From an uncultured Selenomonadales bacterium (lineage in GTDB: Bacteria; Bacillota; Negativicutes; Selenomonadales; Selenomonadaceae): DNA of 29,541 bases. A program made the translations under genes and the position numbers. Location: positions 1 through 29,541 of the forward strand of contig CALGGV010000212.1 in the NCBI GenBank assembly GCA_937915725.1, given 5' to 3'. This document shows, one piece after another, positions 1 through 7,891 of the stretch (position 1 is the stretch's first letter; each line of letters starts with the position of its first letter). The notes under the pieces are model-generated. The model searched no databases, was not told the DNA's origin, and worked only from the letters and a program-made list of their open reading frames with translations.

Positions 1-494
1 AAGAGGGAGCGACGGTTTTTGCTTACTACGTGAACGACCCCGAAAGTTACGGCGTTGTTGAATTTAATAAGGAAACAGGGCAGGCAATTTCGCTTGAGGA
101 AAAGCCGAAAAATCCCCGTTCAAATTACGCCGTTACAGGTTTATATTTTTACGATAAAGATATTGTTGACGTTGCAAAGTCGATAAAACCTTCAGCACGC
201 GGCGAACTTGAAATTACTGACGTGAATAAAATTTATTTGGAGCGCGGAAAATTGCGCGTCGAAAAAATGCGGCGCGGTTATGCGTGGCTTGATACGGGTA
301 CTCACGAATCACTGTTACAGGCGGCAACTTTCGTACAAACGATTCAAACGCGACAGGGCTTGAAAATTTCCTGCATTGAAGAAATTGCTTACAGAATGGG
401 CTATATAAATTCTGAACAACTTTTGAAACTTGCCGAGCCGCTCTCAAAAAATGAGTACGGAAAATATTTGCAACGTTTAGGAAATAAGGGCTAA
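1..494 (+). CDS. rmlA: Glucose-1-phosphate thymidylyltransferase, C-terminal part (5' end outside window)
   Basis: Makes dTDP-glucose from dTTP and glucose-1-phosphate, the first step towards dTDP-rhamnose and dTDP-amino sugars. The reading frame is open from base 3 and the first visible residues (GATVFAYYVNDPESYGVVEF) match the conserved core of RmlA just before the sugar-binding segment; EKPKNPRSNYAVTGLYFYD and GELEITDVN follow, as does the late RGYAWLDTGTH motif. About 164 of roughly 290 residues are present, so the gene begins upstream of the window; the internal GTG at 30 is not a true start. rmlC follows after an 81-base gap holding a heptad palindrome, and that element supplies the last codons and the stop. 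Family assignment is firm; whether the product is rhamnose or an amino sugar depends on downstream genes. Confidence 0.93.
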   Translation, partial: EGATVFAYYVNDPESYGVVEFNKETGQAISLEEKPKNPRSNYAVTGLYFYDKDIVDVAKSIKPSARGELEITDVNKIYLERGKLRVEKMRRGYAWLDTGTHESLLQAATFVQTIQTRQGLKISCIEEIAYRMGYINSEQLLKLAEPLSKNEYGKYLQRLGNKG

Positions 495-549
495 GGAACA
501 AGGACTAAGGGCTAGGGAAAATTCCTTAACCCCTAATCCTTATTCCCTA
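490..549. repeat. Heptad-type imperfect palindrome between rmlA and rmlC
   Basis: G-rich words (AAGGGCTAAGG, AAGGACTAAGGGCTAGGG) are followed by an A-rich turn and their C-rich complement (TTCCTTAACCCCTAATCCTTATTCCCT). The two arms align over about 27 bases, with mostly transition differences, so the RNA could fold into one long stem. It contains the rmlA stop codon. There is no clean T-run, so it may attenuate or stabilise transcripts rather than terminate. Related elements lie at 18416, 19633, 23541, 25586 and 28301. Confidence 0.75.
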
Positions 550-575
550 TGAGCAACTGAAAGGAGAGAATTACA

Positions 576-1151
576 ATGCCGGTATTTGAAACAGATTTAA
601 AGGGAGTTTACATTATTGAGCCGAAAGTTTTTGGCGACGCGCGCGGCTGGTTTATGGAAACATGGTCGAAGGCGAAATTTGACGCGGCGGGCTTGAACTT
701 TGATTTTGTACAAGATAATCAATCTTTTTCTGCGCAAAAAGGAACTCTGCGCGGCTTGCATTATCAACTTAACCCAATGGCGCAGGCTAAACTTGTACGT
801 TGCACACGCGGCGAACTTTTAGATGTTGCTGTAGATATTCGCAAAAATTCTCCGCAATTCGGCAAATGGACGAGTGCAATTTTGACAGCCGAAAATAAAC
901 GCCAACTTTTAATCCCGCGTGGATTTGCGCACGGCTTTATAACTTTGACTGATAATGTTGAAATTCAGTACAAGGCTGACAATTATTACGCGCCGCATTT
1001 GGAAGGCAACATTCGCTGGGACGATCCACAAATTGGAATTGACTGGACTGCAACGCCTACAATTTTGGCTGACAAAGATGCAAACGCGCCCTTTTTAAAA
1101 GACAGAATCGAAAGTGGACAGATTAATTTTATTTTTGACGAAAGAGATTAA
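576..1151 (+). CDS. rmlC: dTDP-4-dehydrorhamnose 3,5-epimerase
   Basis: Epimerises C3 and C5 of dTDP-4-keto-6-deoxy-D-glucose on the way to dTDP-L-rhamnose; a cytosolic cupin-fold dimer. At 191 residues it has normal family length. The N-terminal GVYIIEPKVFGDARGWFMET segment, the TLRGLHYQ motif (catalytic His about residue 62), the DVAVDIRKNSPQFGKW strand and the GFAHGF motif are all present. ATG at 576 is preceded by GAAAGGAG at good spacing. It sits between rmlA and rmlB, but rmlD is not in the window. Its last four codons form the 5' end of the first unit of the tandem repeat that follows, so its C-terminus may have been touched by that duplication. Confidence 0.95.
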   Translation: MPVFETDLKGVYIIEPKVFGDARGWFMETWSKAKFDAAGLNFDFVQDNQSFSAQKGTLRGLHYQLNPMAQAKLVRCTRGELLDVAVDIRKNSPQFGKWTSAILTAENKRQLLIPRGFAHGFITLTDNVEIQYKADNYYAPHLEGNIRWDDPQIGIDWTATPTILADKDANAPFLKDRIESGQINFIFDERD

Positions 1152-1554
1152 AAAATTTTTAAGTACGTAAAAAATCGATTTTAAGGCGTGTTAAATTTCA
1201 TAAAACCTCGTGAAAGTTTTTGAAAATGCCGCTACGTTGAAATTAGAGCGGATTTTGGGCTTTTAATTTTAATGAAAGAACTTAAAAAATTTTGGAAAAT
1301 GCAAAAAATCGATTTTAAGGCGGGTTAAATTTCATTTTAATATAAAACCTTGTAAAAGTTTTTGAAAGTGCTGCTACGTTGAAATTAGAGCGGATTTTGG
1401 GCTTTTAATTTTAATGAAAGAGCTTAAAAAATTTTGGAAGATGCCAAAAATCGATTTTAAGGCGGGTTAAATTTCATTTGAATATAAAACCTTGTAAAAG
1501 ATTTTGTAAGTACCGCTACGTTGAAATTAGAGCGGATTTTGGGCTTTTAATTTT
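1140..1554. repeat. Three-unit tandem repeat (about 134, 142 and 139 bp) between rmlC and rmlB
   Basis: Units begin at about 1140, 1274 and 1416. Each carries the same order of blocks: GAAAGA..TTAAAAAATTTT, a perfect 12-bp palindrome AAAATCGATTTT (1171, 1305, 1447), GGCG.GTTAAATTTCAT, TAAAACC.TG, GCTACGTTGAAATTAGAG, and CGGATTTTGGGCTTTTAATT. Unit 1 lacks 8 bases after TTTCAT, and a degenerate fourth start lies near 1555. Units 2 and 3 are nearly identical; unit 1 is more diverged and overlaps the end of rmlC. With the short run to 1665 this accounts for the 514-base gap between rmlC and rmlB, where I see no ordinary gene. A regulatory, RNA or simply expanding repeat role cannot be decided from sequence. 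Confidence 0.9.
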
Positions 1555-1665
1555 GAAAAGGTACTTGCATAAAAAATTTTAACATTAAAAAATAAAGAAA
1601 AGGCAGGTGAAATGGCGCGGCTTTTTCCATAAGCAAAACTTTAGGATATTGACGCGCCAATTTTA

Positions 1666-2682
1666 ATGAAAATTATTGTAACCGGCGGCGCGGGATTTAT
1701 CGGCAGTAATTTTGTTTACTACGAGCTTAAAAATTCTGAAGATGAAATTATTTGCTACGATAAATTGACGTACGCCGGAAATTTGGAAAATTTGAAATAT
1801 GCTGAAGATAATCCACGTTTTAAATTTATTTGCGGCGATATTTCCAACCGCGACGAAGTTTACAGGCTTTTTGAATTTGACGCGCCGGATATTGTCGTAA
1901 ATTTTGCGGCTGAAAGTCACGTTGACCGCTCCATAGAAGACCCCGAACTTTTTTTGCGCACAAATATTATCGGCACGAGCATTTTACTTGACGCTTGCAA
2001 AAAATACGGCGTGAAACGTTTTCATCAAGTTTCAACCGACGAAGTTTACGGCGATTTACCGCTTGACAGACCGGATTTATTTTTTACTGAAAAAACAAAT
2101 TTGCATACGTCAAGCCCGTATTCTGCAAGCAAGGCGTCAGCTGATTTATTGGTACAAGCTTATCAACGCACTTATCAAATTCCCGCTACAATTTCCCGCT
2201 GTTCCAACAATTACGGACCTTATCATTTCCCGGAAAAATTAATCCCGCTTATGATTATTAATGCGCTGAATAATAAAAAATTGCCGGTTTACGGCACGGG
2301 CGAAAATGTTCGTGATTGGTTGTACGTTGAGGATCATTGCGCGGCGATTGATTTAATTATTCGCAAAGGCAAAGTCGGCGAAGTTTACAATATCGGCGGG
2401 CACAACGAAAAAACTAATTTGGAAGTTGTCAAAACTATTTTAAAAATTTTGGGCAAGGGCGAAGATTTAATTGAGTTTGTGACTGACAGGAAAGGACACG
2501 ATCAACGCTACGCCATTGATCCTACGAAAATTAAAACTGAATTAGGCTGGACGCCCAAAACTAAATTTGACGACGGAATTAAAAAGACTGTCGATTGGTA
2601 TTTGGAAAATAAAAATTGGTGGGAAAAAATTATCAGCGGCGAATATCAGAATTATTACGCCAAAATGTATGGCAACAGGTGA
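1666..2682 (+). CDS. rmlB: dTDP-glucose 4,6-dehydratase
   Basis: NAD-dependent dehydratase that converts dTDP-glucose to dTDP-4-keto-6-deoxyglucose, the branch point for rhamnose and dTDP-amino sugars. It is an extended SDR protein of 338 residues: the Rossmann motif GGAGFIGSN lies at about residues 7-15, STDEVYG with the catalytic Thr-Asp-Glu at 123-129 and YSASK at 152-156; RCSNNYGPYHFPEKLIPL is the usual substrate-pocket region. ATG at 1666 matches the family N-terminus, but there is no Shine-Dalgarno at normal spacing (the nearest AGGA is about 19 bases up), so expression may be weak or leader-dependent. The stop is 4 bases before the next gene. Confidence 0.95.
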   Translation: MKIIVTGGAGFIGSNFVYYELKNSEDEIICYDKLTYAGNLENLKYAEDNPRFKFICGDISNRDEVYRLFEFDAPDIVVNFAAESHVDRSIEDPELFLRTNIIGTSILLDACKKYGVKRFHQVSTDEVYGDLPLDRPDLFFTEKTNLHTSSPYSASKASADLLVQAYQRTYQIPATISRCSNNYGPYHFPEKLIPLMIINALNNKKLPVYGTGENVRDWLYVEDHCAAIDLIIRKGKVGEVYNIGGHNEKTNLEVVKTILKILGKGEDLIEFVTDRKGHDQRYAIDPTKIKTELGWTPKTKFDDGIKKTVDWYLENKNWWEKIISGEYQNYYAKMYGNR

Positions 2683-2686
2683 TTTT

Positions 2687-3112
2687 ATGAAATATGTTTA
2701 TCCTGCGATTTTTATTCCGGTGGAAGATTTAAGCGGTTATTATTTTATAAAATTTCCTGACATTGAAAATGCCGTTGCACAAGGAAAAAATCTTGATGAC
2801 GCAAAAAATATGGCGTGGGAAATTCTAAATTTAGCATTAATCGAAATGGAAGATGACGGCGAACAAATTCCACTTTCGACAGATTTTAAATTTTTCAAAC
2901 TTGACGCCAACGCATTTGTTGAAGAAATTGAAGCGGATACTGATTCTTTCAGAAAAATGCTTGAGCTTGAAAATTATTTTGTGCATTATGACATTTGGTA
3001 CAGTCCCGTAACAAACAAAAAATTTTTTGTGTACAAAGATGATGACGAGGAAATTTGCGAAAAGCTGTGTAAGGTTTTAAAGAAAATTTCAGGGCTTTCA
3101 AACAATGAATAA
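2687..3112 (+). CDS. HicB-like protein with an unusual C-terminal tail
   Basis: A 141-residue protein. Residues 1-55 look like the HicB antitoxin partial RNase-H fold: MKYVYPAIFIPVEDLSGYYF, then IKFPDIENAVAQGKNLDDAK and an alanine/leucine-rich helix. The C-terminal part has no visible ribbon-helix-helix or HTH domain. Instead it ends in an FxxYDIWYSPVTNKKFF strand pair and a helix KLCKVLKKISGL that vaguely recalls the end of HicA toxins, without the HicA active-site His. ATG 2687 starts 5 bases after rmlB; a longer frame from 2567 lies inside rmlB and is unlikely. Its end overlaps cbiD by 8 bases, implying translational coupling. No separate HicA is adjacent. It may be an orphan regulator; HicB fold 0.7, function unknown. 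Confidence 0.75.
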   Translation: MKYVYPAIFIPVEDLSGYYFIKFPDIENAVAQGKNLDDAKNMAWEILNLALIEMEDDGEQIPLSTDFKFFKLDANAFVEEIEADTDSFRKMLELENYFVHYDIWYSPVTNKKFFVYKDDDEEICEKLCKVLKKISGLSNNE

Positions 3113-4169
3113 AAAATTTTTGCGCGGCGGCTTTACAACGGGCGCGGCGGCGGCGGCGGGCGTCAAGGCGGCGTTGATTTATTTTTCAAGCGGCGAAATT
3201 GTAAAATCTGTAGAAATTACCGCGCTTGACGGCACAATTTTAAATATTCCAATAAACAGCGTTGAAAAAATTTCTGACGGCATAAAAGTCGAAGTTATAA
3301 AAAATTCCGGCGACGACCCTGACATTACAAACGGCGTGTCGATTTTTACTGTAACAAAAAAAAATTCCAGCAACGAAATAATTTTTCGCGCAGGACTCGG
3401 CGTCGGTACAATTACAAAAAGCGGCTTGCAACTTCCAATAGGCGAACCTGCGATAAATCCCGCGCCGCGTCAACTGATTAAAAATGTTGCCGCCGAATTT
3501 AACGTTACAGGATTAGAAGTTGAAATTTCCATACCGGCGGGTGTGGAACTTGCGAAAAAAACTTTGAATCCAATTTTGGGTGTTGAGGGCGGCTTGTCGA
3601 TTATCGGTACAACGGGAGTTTTGCGCCCAATGAGTGAAGACGCTTTTAAAAATTCACTCGTACCACAAATTGACGTTGCAAAGGCGGCGGGCTATGAAAC
3701 TTTGATTTTTGTACCGGGCAAAATTGGTGAAACTATCGCACAGAAATTGGGTTATCCTGTTGCGTCGATTATTCAGACAAGCAATTTTATCGGCTTTATG
3801 TTGGAGGCGGCGGCTGAAAGAAAAATTTCAAAAATAATTTTGTGCGGACACATTGGCAAATTGATAAAAGTTGCGGCGGGGATTTTCCATACACATAACC
3901 GCGTTGCTGACGCGCGCCTTGAAACTTTGGCGGCTTACGCGGCGGCTGAAGGTTTAAATTCTGTCGAAGTACAAAAAATTTTAAATTCAAATACAACTGA
4001 AGACGCCACAAAAATTATCGCAGAAAATCATCTTGAAATTGTCTATAGAAAAATTGCGGCGCGTGCAAGTTTTAGGGCAGAAAGATATATTTTTGGCGAA
4101 ATTAAAATTGGCGTAATTTTGGTTGACTACGCCGGAAATATTTTGGGGAAGAGTGAAATTGAACAGTAA
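3105..4169 (+). CDS. cbiD: Cobalt-precorrin-5B (C1)-methyltransferase
   Basis: SAM-dependent methylation at C1 during corrin ring contraction in the anaerobic cobalamin route. The protein is 354 residues, normal for CbiD. The family start RGGFTTGAAAAAGVKAAL is clear, followed by GDDPDITNG, the GVGTITKSGLQLPIGEPAINP block and the ILGVEGGLSIIGTTGVLRPM segment, all typical. ATG at 3105 overlaps the preceding stop (ATGAATAA). cbiE overlaps its 3' end and cbiT follows, so the three consecutive methylation/decarboxylation steps are encoded together. The other cbi genes are not in the window. Confidence 0.95.
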   Translation: MNKKFLRGGFTTGAAAAAGVKAALIYFSSGEIVKSVEITALDGTILNIPINSVEKISDGIKVEVIKNSGDDPDITNGVSIFTVTKKNSSNEIIFRAGLGVGTITKSGLQLPIGEPAINPAPRQLIKNVAAEFNVTGLEVEISIPAGVELAKKTLNPILGVEGGLSIIGTTGVLRPMSEDAFKNSLVPQIDVAKAAGYETLIFVPGKIGETIAQKLGYPVASIIQTSNFIGFMLEAAAERKISKIILCGHIGKLIKVAAGIFHTHNRVADARLETLAAYAAAEGLNSVEVQKILNSNTTEDATKIIAENHLEIVYRKIAARASFRAERYIFGEIKIGVILVDYAGNILGKSEIEQ

Positions 4170-4791
4170 AAAAATAATCGTTGCAGGAATCGGACCCGGC
4201 GCAAAAAATTTTATAACGCCCGCCGCACTTGAAAAAATTTCTACTGCAAAATTTTTGGTCGGAGGACGCCGCGCACTTGCTGAATTTTCCACTCAAAATC
4301 AGGAAACCTGCGCGATAACCAAAGATTTAAACACGGTAATAAATTTCGTGAAAGAAAAAATTTTGATTGATGAAGTGATTGTAATGGCAAGCGGCGACCC
4401 GGGCTATTATTCAATTTTAGATTTACTTAGAAAAAATTTTCCGCCGGAAATAATCGAAGTAATACCGTCAATCAGCGCAATGCAGTTGGCGTTTGCAAAA
4501 TTGGCTTTACCGTGGCACAACGCAACGCTTTTAAGTTTTCACGGGCGTAAACCTTCAGACGAAGATTTAAAATTTGCGCCGGAAAAAATTTTGGGCTTGT
4601 TGACTGACAATGAATTTAATTCTGCTACAATTTCAGAAATTTTGCTGAAAAAAGGCTGGAGCGAAAATTCAAAAATTGCAATTTGCGAAAAACTTTCTTA
4701 TCCGGACGAAAAAATTATTTGCACAAATTTAATCGACGCGGCAAAAATTGAGCCGGTAAAAAATTGCATTTTGATTGTAGGGAAGTGGTAA
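4159..4791 (+). CDS. cbiE: Cobalt-precorrin-7 (C5)-methyltransferase
   Basis: SAM-dependent C5 methyltransferase of the corrin ring, from the tetrapyrrole methylase family. N-terminal KKIIVAGIGPGAKNF matches the family GxGPG loop, with VMASGDPGYYSI in the middle as the second signature and a PSISAMQLAFAKL segment after it. About 210 residues, the size of stand-alone CbiE rather than a CbiET fusion. I chose TTG 4159, because GGGGAAG at 4145-4151 is then 7 bases upstream; GTG 4153 is possible but too close. It starts inside the end of cbiD, and cbiT starts 1 base after its stop, a tightly coupled trio. Confidence 0.9.
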   Translation: MNSKKIIVAGIGPGAKNFITPAALEKISTAKFLVGGRRALAEFSTQNQETCAITKDLNTVINFVKEKILIDEVIVMASGDPGYYSILDLLRKNFPPEIIEVIPSISAMQLAFAKLALPWHNATLLSFHGRKPSDEDLKFAPEKILGLLTDNEFNSATISEILLKKGWSENSKIAICEKLSYPDEKIICTNLIDAAKIEPVKNCILIVGKW

Positions 4792-4792
4792 A

Positions 4793-5398
4793 ATGTTAGG
4801 AATTGACGACGAAAGATTTATACGCGGCAAAATTCCTATGACGAAAAGAGAAATTCGTATTTTAACGCTTGTAAATGCTCAAATTGGCGTCAATGATATT
4901 GTAATAGATATTGGAGCAGGAACGGGCTCAATTTCTATTGAAGCGGCTAAAATCGCAACTAACGGGCACGTTTTCGCCGTCGAAAGAAAATTGGAAGGCG
5001 TCAAACTTATTGAAAAAAACGCAGAAAAATTTTCAGTCAAAAATCTAACAATCATAAATGCAGAGGCTCCCGACGGGCTGTCAAAAATTCCAAAAATCGA
5101 CGTTGCAATTATTGGCGGTAGTGGCGGCTTTCTCAACGAAATTTTAGCCACTGTCGATAAAAAAATTGACAAGGGCGGACGAATAGTTTTAAACTGTATA
5201 ACCATTCAAAATTTATCAACGGCTCTTGGCTGGTTTAAATGCCGCAAAGAATACAAATATGACGCCGTGCAAGTTCAAATTAACCGCCTAAAAAATCTCG
5301 GCTTTTATGATATGGCAGAGGCTTTAAATCCCGTCTACATTGTAACGGCGTTCAAAATCAACAAAATTAAAGCCCCAAATATTTTAATTTTTCAATAG
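4793..5398 (+). CDS. cbiT: Cobalt-precorrin-6B C15-methyltransferase (decarboxylating)
   Basis: Class I SAM methyltransferase that methylates C15 and decarboxylates the C12 acetate arm. The 201-residue protein begins with the CbiT hallmark GIDDERFIRGKIPMTKREIR, followed by motif I VIDIGAGTGSISIEAA (GAGTG at 41-45) and VFAVERKLEGVKLIEKNAEK. The IIGGSGGFLNEIL stretch corresponds to the conserved GGxGG loop of CbiT. ATG 4793 lies right behind cbiE. The following aminotransferase starts about 20 bases after its stop, so the cobalamin trio appears to share a transcript with sugar-nucleotide genes. Confidence 0.93.
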   Translation: MLGIDDERFIRGKIPMTKREIRILTLVNAQIGVNDIVIDIGAGTGSISIEAAKIATNGHVFAVERKLEGVKLIEKNAEKFSVKNLTIINAEAPDGLSKIPKIDVAIIGGSGGFLNEILATVDKKIDKGGRIVLNCITIQNLSTALGWFKCRKEYKYDAVQVQINRLKNLGFYDMAEALNPVYIVTAFKINKIKAPNILIFQ

Positions 5399-5420
5399 GT
5401 TAATGAAGGGGGATTTTTAT

Positions 5421-6548
5421 TTGGAACCTTTCAGCGAAAAAATTTATGTAACACGCCCCGTTTTGCCAAAAATCGAAGAAGTTACTGAAAAACTTCAAGA
5501 AATTTGGGATTCAAAATGGCTGACAAACAACGGCGAGCAACATTTAAGGCTTGAAAATGAATTGCGGCAATTTTTAAAAGTTCCGTACCTTTCACTTTTC
5601 AATAATGGTACAATCGCTTTAATGGTTGCCTGTCAAAGTTTAAGACTTTCCGGCGAAGTAATAACAACGCCGTTTACATTCGCCGCAACTCCGCACGTTT
5701 TGAGTTGGAATAATATTGCGCCGATTTTCTGTGATATTGACTCAGAAACTATGAATATTGACGCTGAAAAAATTGAGTCGATGATAACCCCGCACACTAC
5801 AGCAATTTTGGCTGTTCACGTTTTCGGCACGCCCTGCGATACTGAAAAAATTCAAGAAGTTGCCGACCGTTACGGCTTGAAAATTATTTATGACGCGGCG
5901 CACGCATTCGGTGTAGAAATTGGCGGGTGCGGTATTGGAAATTTCGGAGATATTTCAATGTTCAGTTTCCACGCTACAAAACTTTATCATACAGTCGAAG
6001 GCGGCGCACTTGTTCACGGCGATAAAAATTTAAAACCGCGAATTGACTTGCTAAAGAATTTCGGTATCAAAAATGAAGATGAAGTTGTTATGCCCGGAAT
6101 TAACGGCAAACTTGACGAAGTCCGCGCCGCTATTGGCAGGATTATGTTAAATTACGTCGAGGGCGAAAGACAAAAAAGAATTGCCCTGCACAAAATTTAC
6201 AATGAAGAACTTTCAAGCGTCGAAGGTTTAAAATTAATGCCCGTCGTTGCCGAAAATGTTAAACTAAATTATCAGTATTACGTTATACGAATTGACGAAA
6301 AAATTTTTGGCAGATCACGTGATGAAGTTTATGATGAGTTCAAAAATTACAATGTCTACACGCGCAAATATTTTCACCCGCTATGCAGTGATTATACTTG
6401 TTACCGGCAATTAAATTCCTCACGCGCCGAAAATTTACCCGTTGCAAATTTGATAGGGCGTCAAGTTTTAAACTTGCCAATGTATGGTGAACTTCCTGAA
6501 AATGACGTGCGGAAAATCTGCGCAATTTTAAAATCTTTCAAAAGGTAA
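5421..6548 (+). CDS. DegT/DnrJ/EryC1-family sugar aminotransferase
   Basis: PLP-dependent aminotransferase of the family that aminates keto-sugar nucleotides. The PLP-phosphate loop FNNGTIALM, the DAAHAFGV segment (PLP Asp about residue 158) and FSFHATKLYHTVEGGALV with the Schiff-base Lys (about 187) are present. The FHATK..TVEGG form resembles VioA/WecE-type enzymes acting on dTDP-4-keto-6-deoxyglucose, which the nearby rmlA and rmlB would supply; the exact product (dTDP-4-amino-4,6-dideoxyglucose or galactose) is inference. I chose TTG 5421 because AAGGGGG at 5406 is properly spaced; ATG 5403 has no Shine-Dalgarno. About 375 residues, normal length. Confidence 0.88.
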   Translation: MEPFSEKIYVTRPVLPKIEEVTEKLQEIWDSKWLTNNGEQHLRLENELRQFLKVPYLSLFNNGTIALMVACQSLRLSGEVITTPFTFAATPHVLSWNNIAPIFCDIDSETMNIDAEKIESMITPHTTAILAVHVFGTPCDTEKIQEVADRYGLKIIYDAAHAFGVEIGGCGIGNFGDISMFSFHATKLYHTVEGGALVHGDKNLKPRIDLLKNFGIKNEDEVVMPGINGKLDEVRAAIGRIMLNYVEGERQKRIALHKIYNEELSSVEGLKLMPVVAENVKLNYQYYVIRIDEKIFGRSRDEVYDEFKNYNVYTRKYFHPLCSDYTCYRQLNSSRAENLPVANLIGRQVLNLPMYGELPENDVRKICAILKSFKR

Positions 6549-6558
6549 GGGAATTTTT

Positions 6559-7236
6559 ATGAAAAAATTTATTTGGCTGGGGATATTCTTTTTAGTGCTA
6601 AGCGTTGCAAACTTGGCGAACGCAGCGGCAGTTACAAAGGATTCTTATAACAACTACATTGAAAAGGCTTATTATAACAACAATCAAGATTTTGCTTATC
6701 CCGTTGTTACAACTTTAAATCCTGACGCCGCAAAAAAAATCAACAGTGAAATTCGCCGAAATATTCAACTGTGGATTGAAGATATAAACCGCAGAGGCGG
6801 CGAAGAGGTAAAGGCATTTGAAATTAGTTATGAAGTTCCCTGCAACCACAACGGCGGAATTTTGAGCATAATTTTTCGCCAATATGTAATGATTGACCGT
6901 GCGGCGCACCCTTGGCATATTGTACATACTTTGAATTTTAATTCTGACAGCGGCGATCGCCTTACAGTTGCAGGTTTAAGCGAAATTGCAAAACACGGCA
7001 ACGACTACACGCCCGCCGAAATTACAAGAAGGCTTAAACTTTATTCAAAAATAAATAATCGCCCGCTTTATTCATATTTCAAACAGCTGGACAAAGTTCC
7101 GGAAAATTTTTATTTTGATGATAATTTGCACGTACATTTTTTATTTGAAGAGCAAACTGTTGCACATTACGCGGTAGGAATTATCGATTTAGACGCTGAT
7201 GCATATGCTGATATTGTTGATACAGCGTCAAATTAA
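6559..7236 (+). CDS. Secreted DUF3298 (RsiV-like) domain protein, copy 1
   Basis: A 225-residue exported protein. MKKFIWLGIFFLVLSVANLANA is a clean signal peptide, cleaved probably at ANA-AA. The rest resembles the DUF4163/DUF3298 fold of RsiV-type lysozyme-binding anti-sigma factors: paired YPVV..LNPDAAKKINSEI, a central FEISYEVPCNHNGGILSI sheet, TLNFNSDSGDRLT and the C-terminal FYFDDNLHVHFLFEEQTVAHY block. It has no transmembrane anchor or sigma-binding part, so an anti-sigma role is unlikely. Start ATG 6559 follows AAGGTAAGGG. The next gene is a paralogue 19 bases downstream. Periplasmic location is inferred. Confidence 0.75.
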   Translation: MKKFIWLGIFFLVLSVANLANAAAVTKDSYNNYIEKAYYNNNQDFAYPVVTTLNPDAAKKINSEIRRNIQLWIEDINRRGGEEVKAFEISYEVPCNHNGGILSIIFRQYVMIDRAAHPWHIVHTLNFNSDSGDRLTVAGLSEIAKHGNDYTPAEITRRLKLYSKINNRPLYSYFKQLDKVPENFYFDDNLHVHFLFEEQTVAHYAVGIIDLDADAYADIVDTASN

Positions 7237-7255
7237 TTAAAAAGGAATGTTTTTT

Positions 7256-7891
7256 ATGAAAAAATTTTTAATGGCGGCAATTTTTTTTGTAATGGTAAGC
7301 ATTACAAATTTTGCAAACGCCGCTGAAATTGACAGAGCTTTTTATTTGGGCGATTCTGATATTAGTTATCCGCTGGTTATTGCAAAAAATCCGGATGCCT
7401 CAATTAAAATCAATTCCGAAATTCGCAACGAAATTAAAAAATTTATCGAAGAAACAAACAAACAAAGGGCTGAAGGGAATTTTAATTCTGTAGTGATTAA
7501 TGTTGATTATGAAATTCCCTGCAACCACGAAAATGGAATTTTAAGCATTATTTTAAATGAGTACGTGAATTTTGAAAATTCGGCGCACCCTTCGAGTTAT
7601 CGTCGCGGCTTGAGTTTTAATTCTGATAGCGGCGCACGTCTTACTTCAGACACTTTGAGCGAAATTGCCAAAAATGAAATTGACTACACGCCGGAAGAAC
7701 TTACAAAAAAACTCCGCACCTACGCCGCCAAAAATAATCTTTATCTTTTTCAAGATTTTCAACGATTAACTAAAACGCCGGAAGATTTTTATTTTGACGA
7801 CAATTTGCACGTACACTTTTTATTTCAACAATATGAAGTTGCGCCTTATGCAGTAGGAATTATAGATTTAGATGCGGACGCAAAATATTAA
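7256..7891 (+). CDS. Secreted DUF3298 (RsiV-like) domain protein, copy 2
   Basis: Tandem paralogue of the preceding gene, 211 residues. It has the same signal-peptide architecture (MKKFLMAAIFFVMVSITNF with ANAAE at the cleavage site). It shares YEIPCNHENGILSII, FNSDSGARLT, LSEIAKNEIDYTPEELTKKL and the almost unchanged FYFDDNLHVHFLFQQYEVAPY end; by eye the mature parts are roughly half identical. I chose ATG 7256, since AAAGGA at 7241-7246 is 9 bases upstream, rather than the in-frame ATG 7247, which overlaps it. The last 32 bases overlap the converging methyltransferase-like gene. Function unknown. Confidence 0.75.
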   Translation: MKKFLMAAIFFVMVSITNFANAAEIDRAFYLGDSDISYPLVIAKNPDASIKINSEIRNEIKKFIEETNKQRAEGNFNSVVINVDYEIPCNHENGILSIILNEYVNFENSAHPSSYRRGLSFNSDSGARLTSDTLSEIAKNEIDYTPEELTKKLRTYAAKNNLYLFQDFQRLTKTPEDFYFDDNLHVHFLFQQYEVAPYAVGIIDLDADAKY

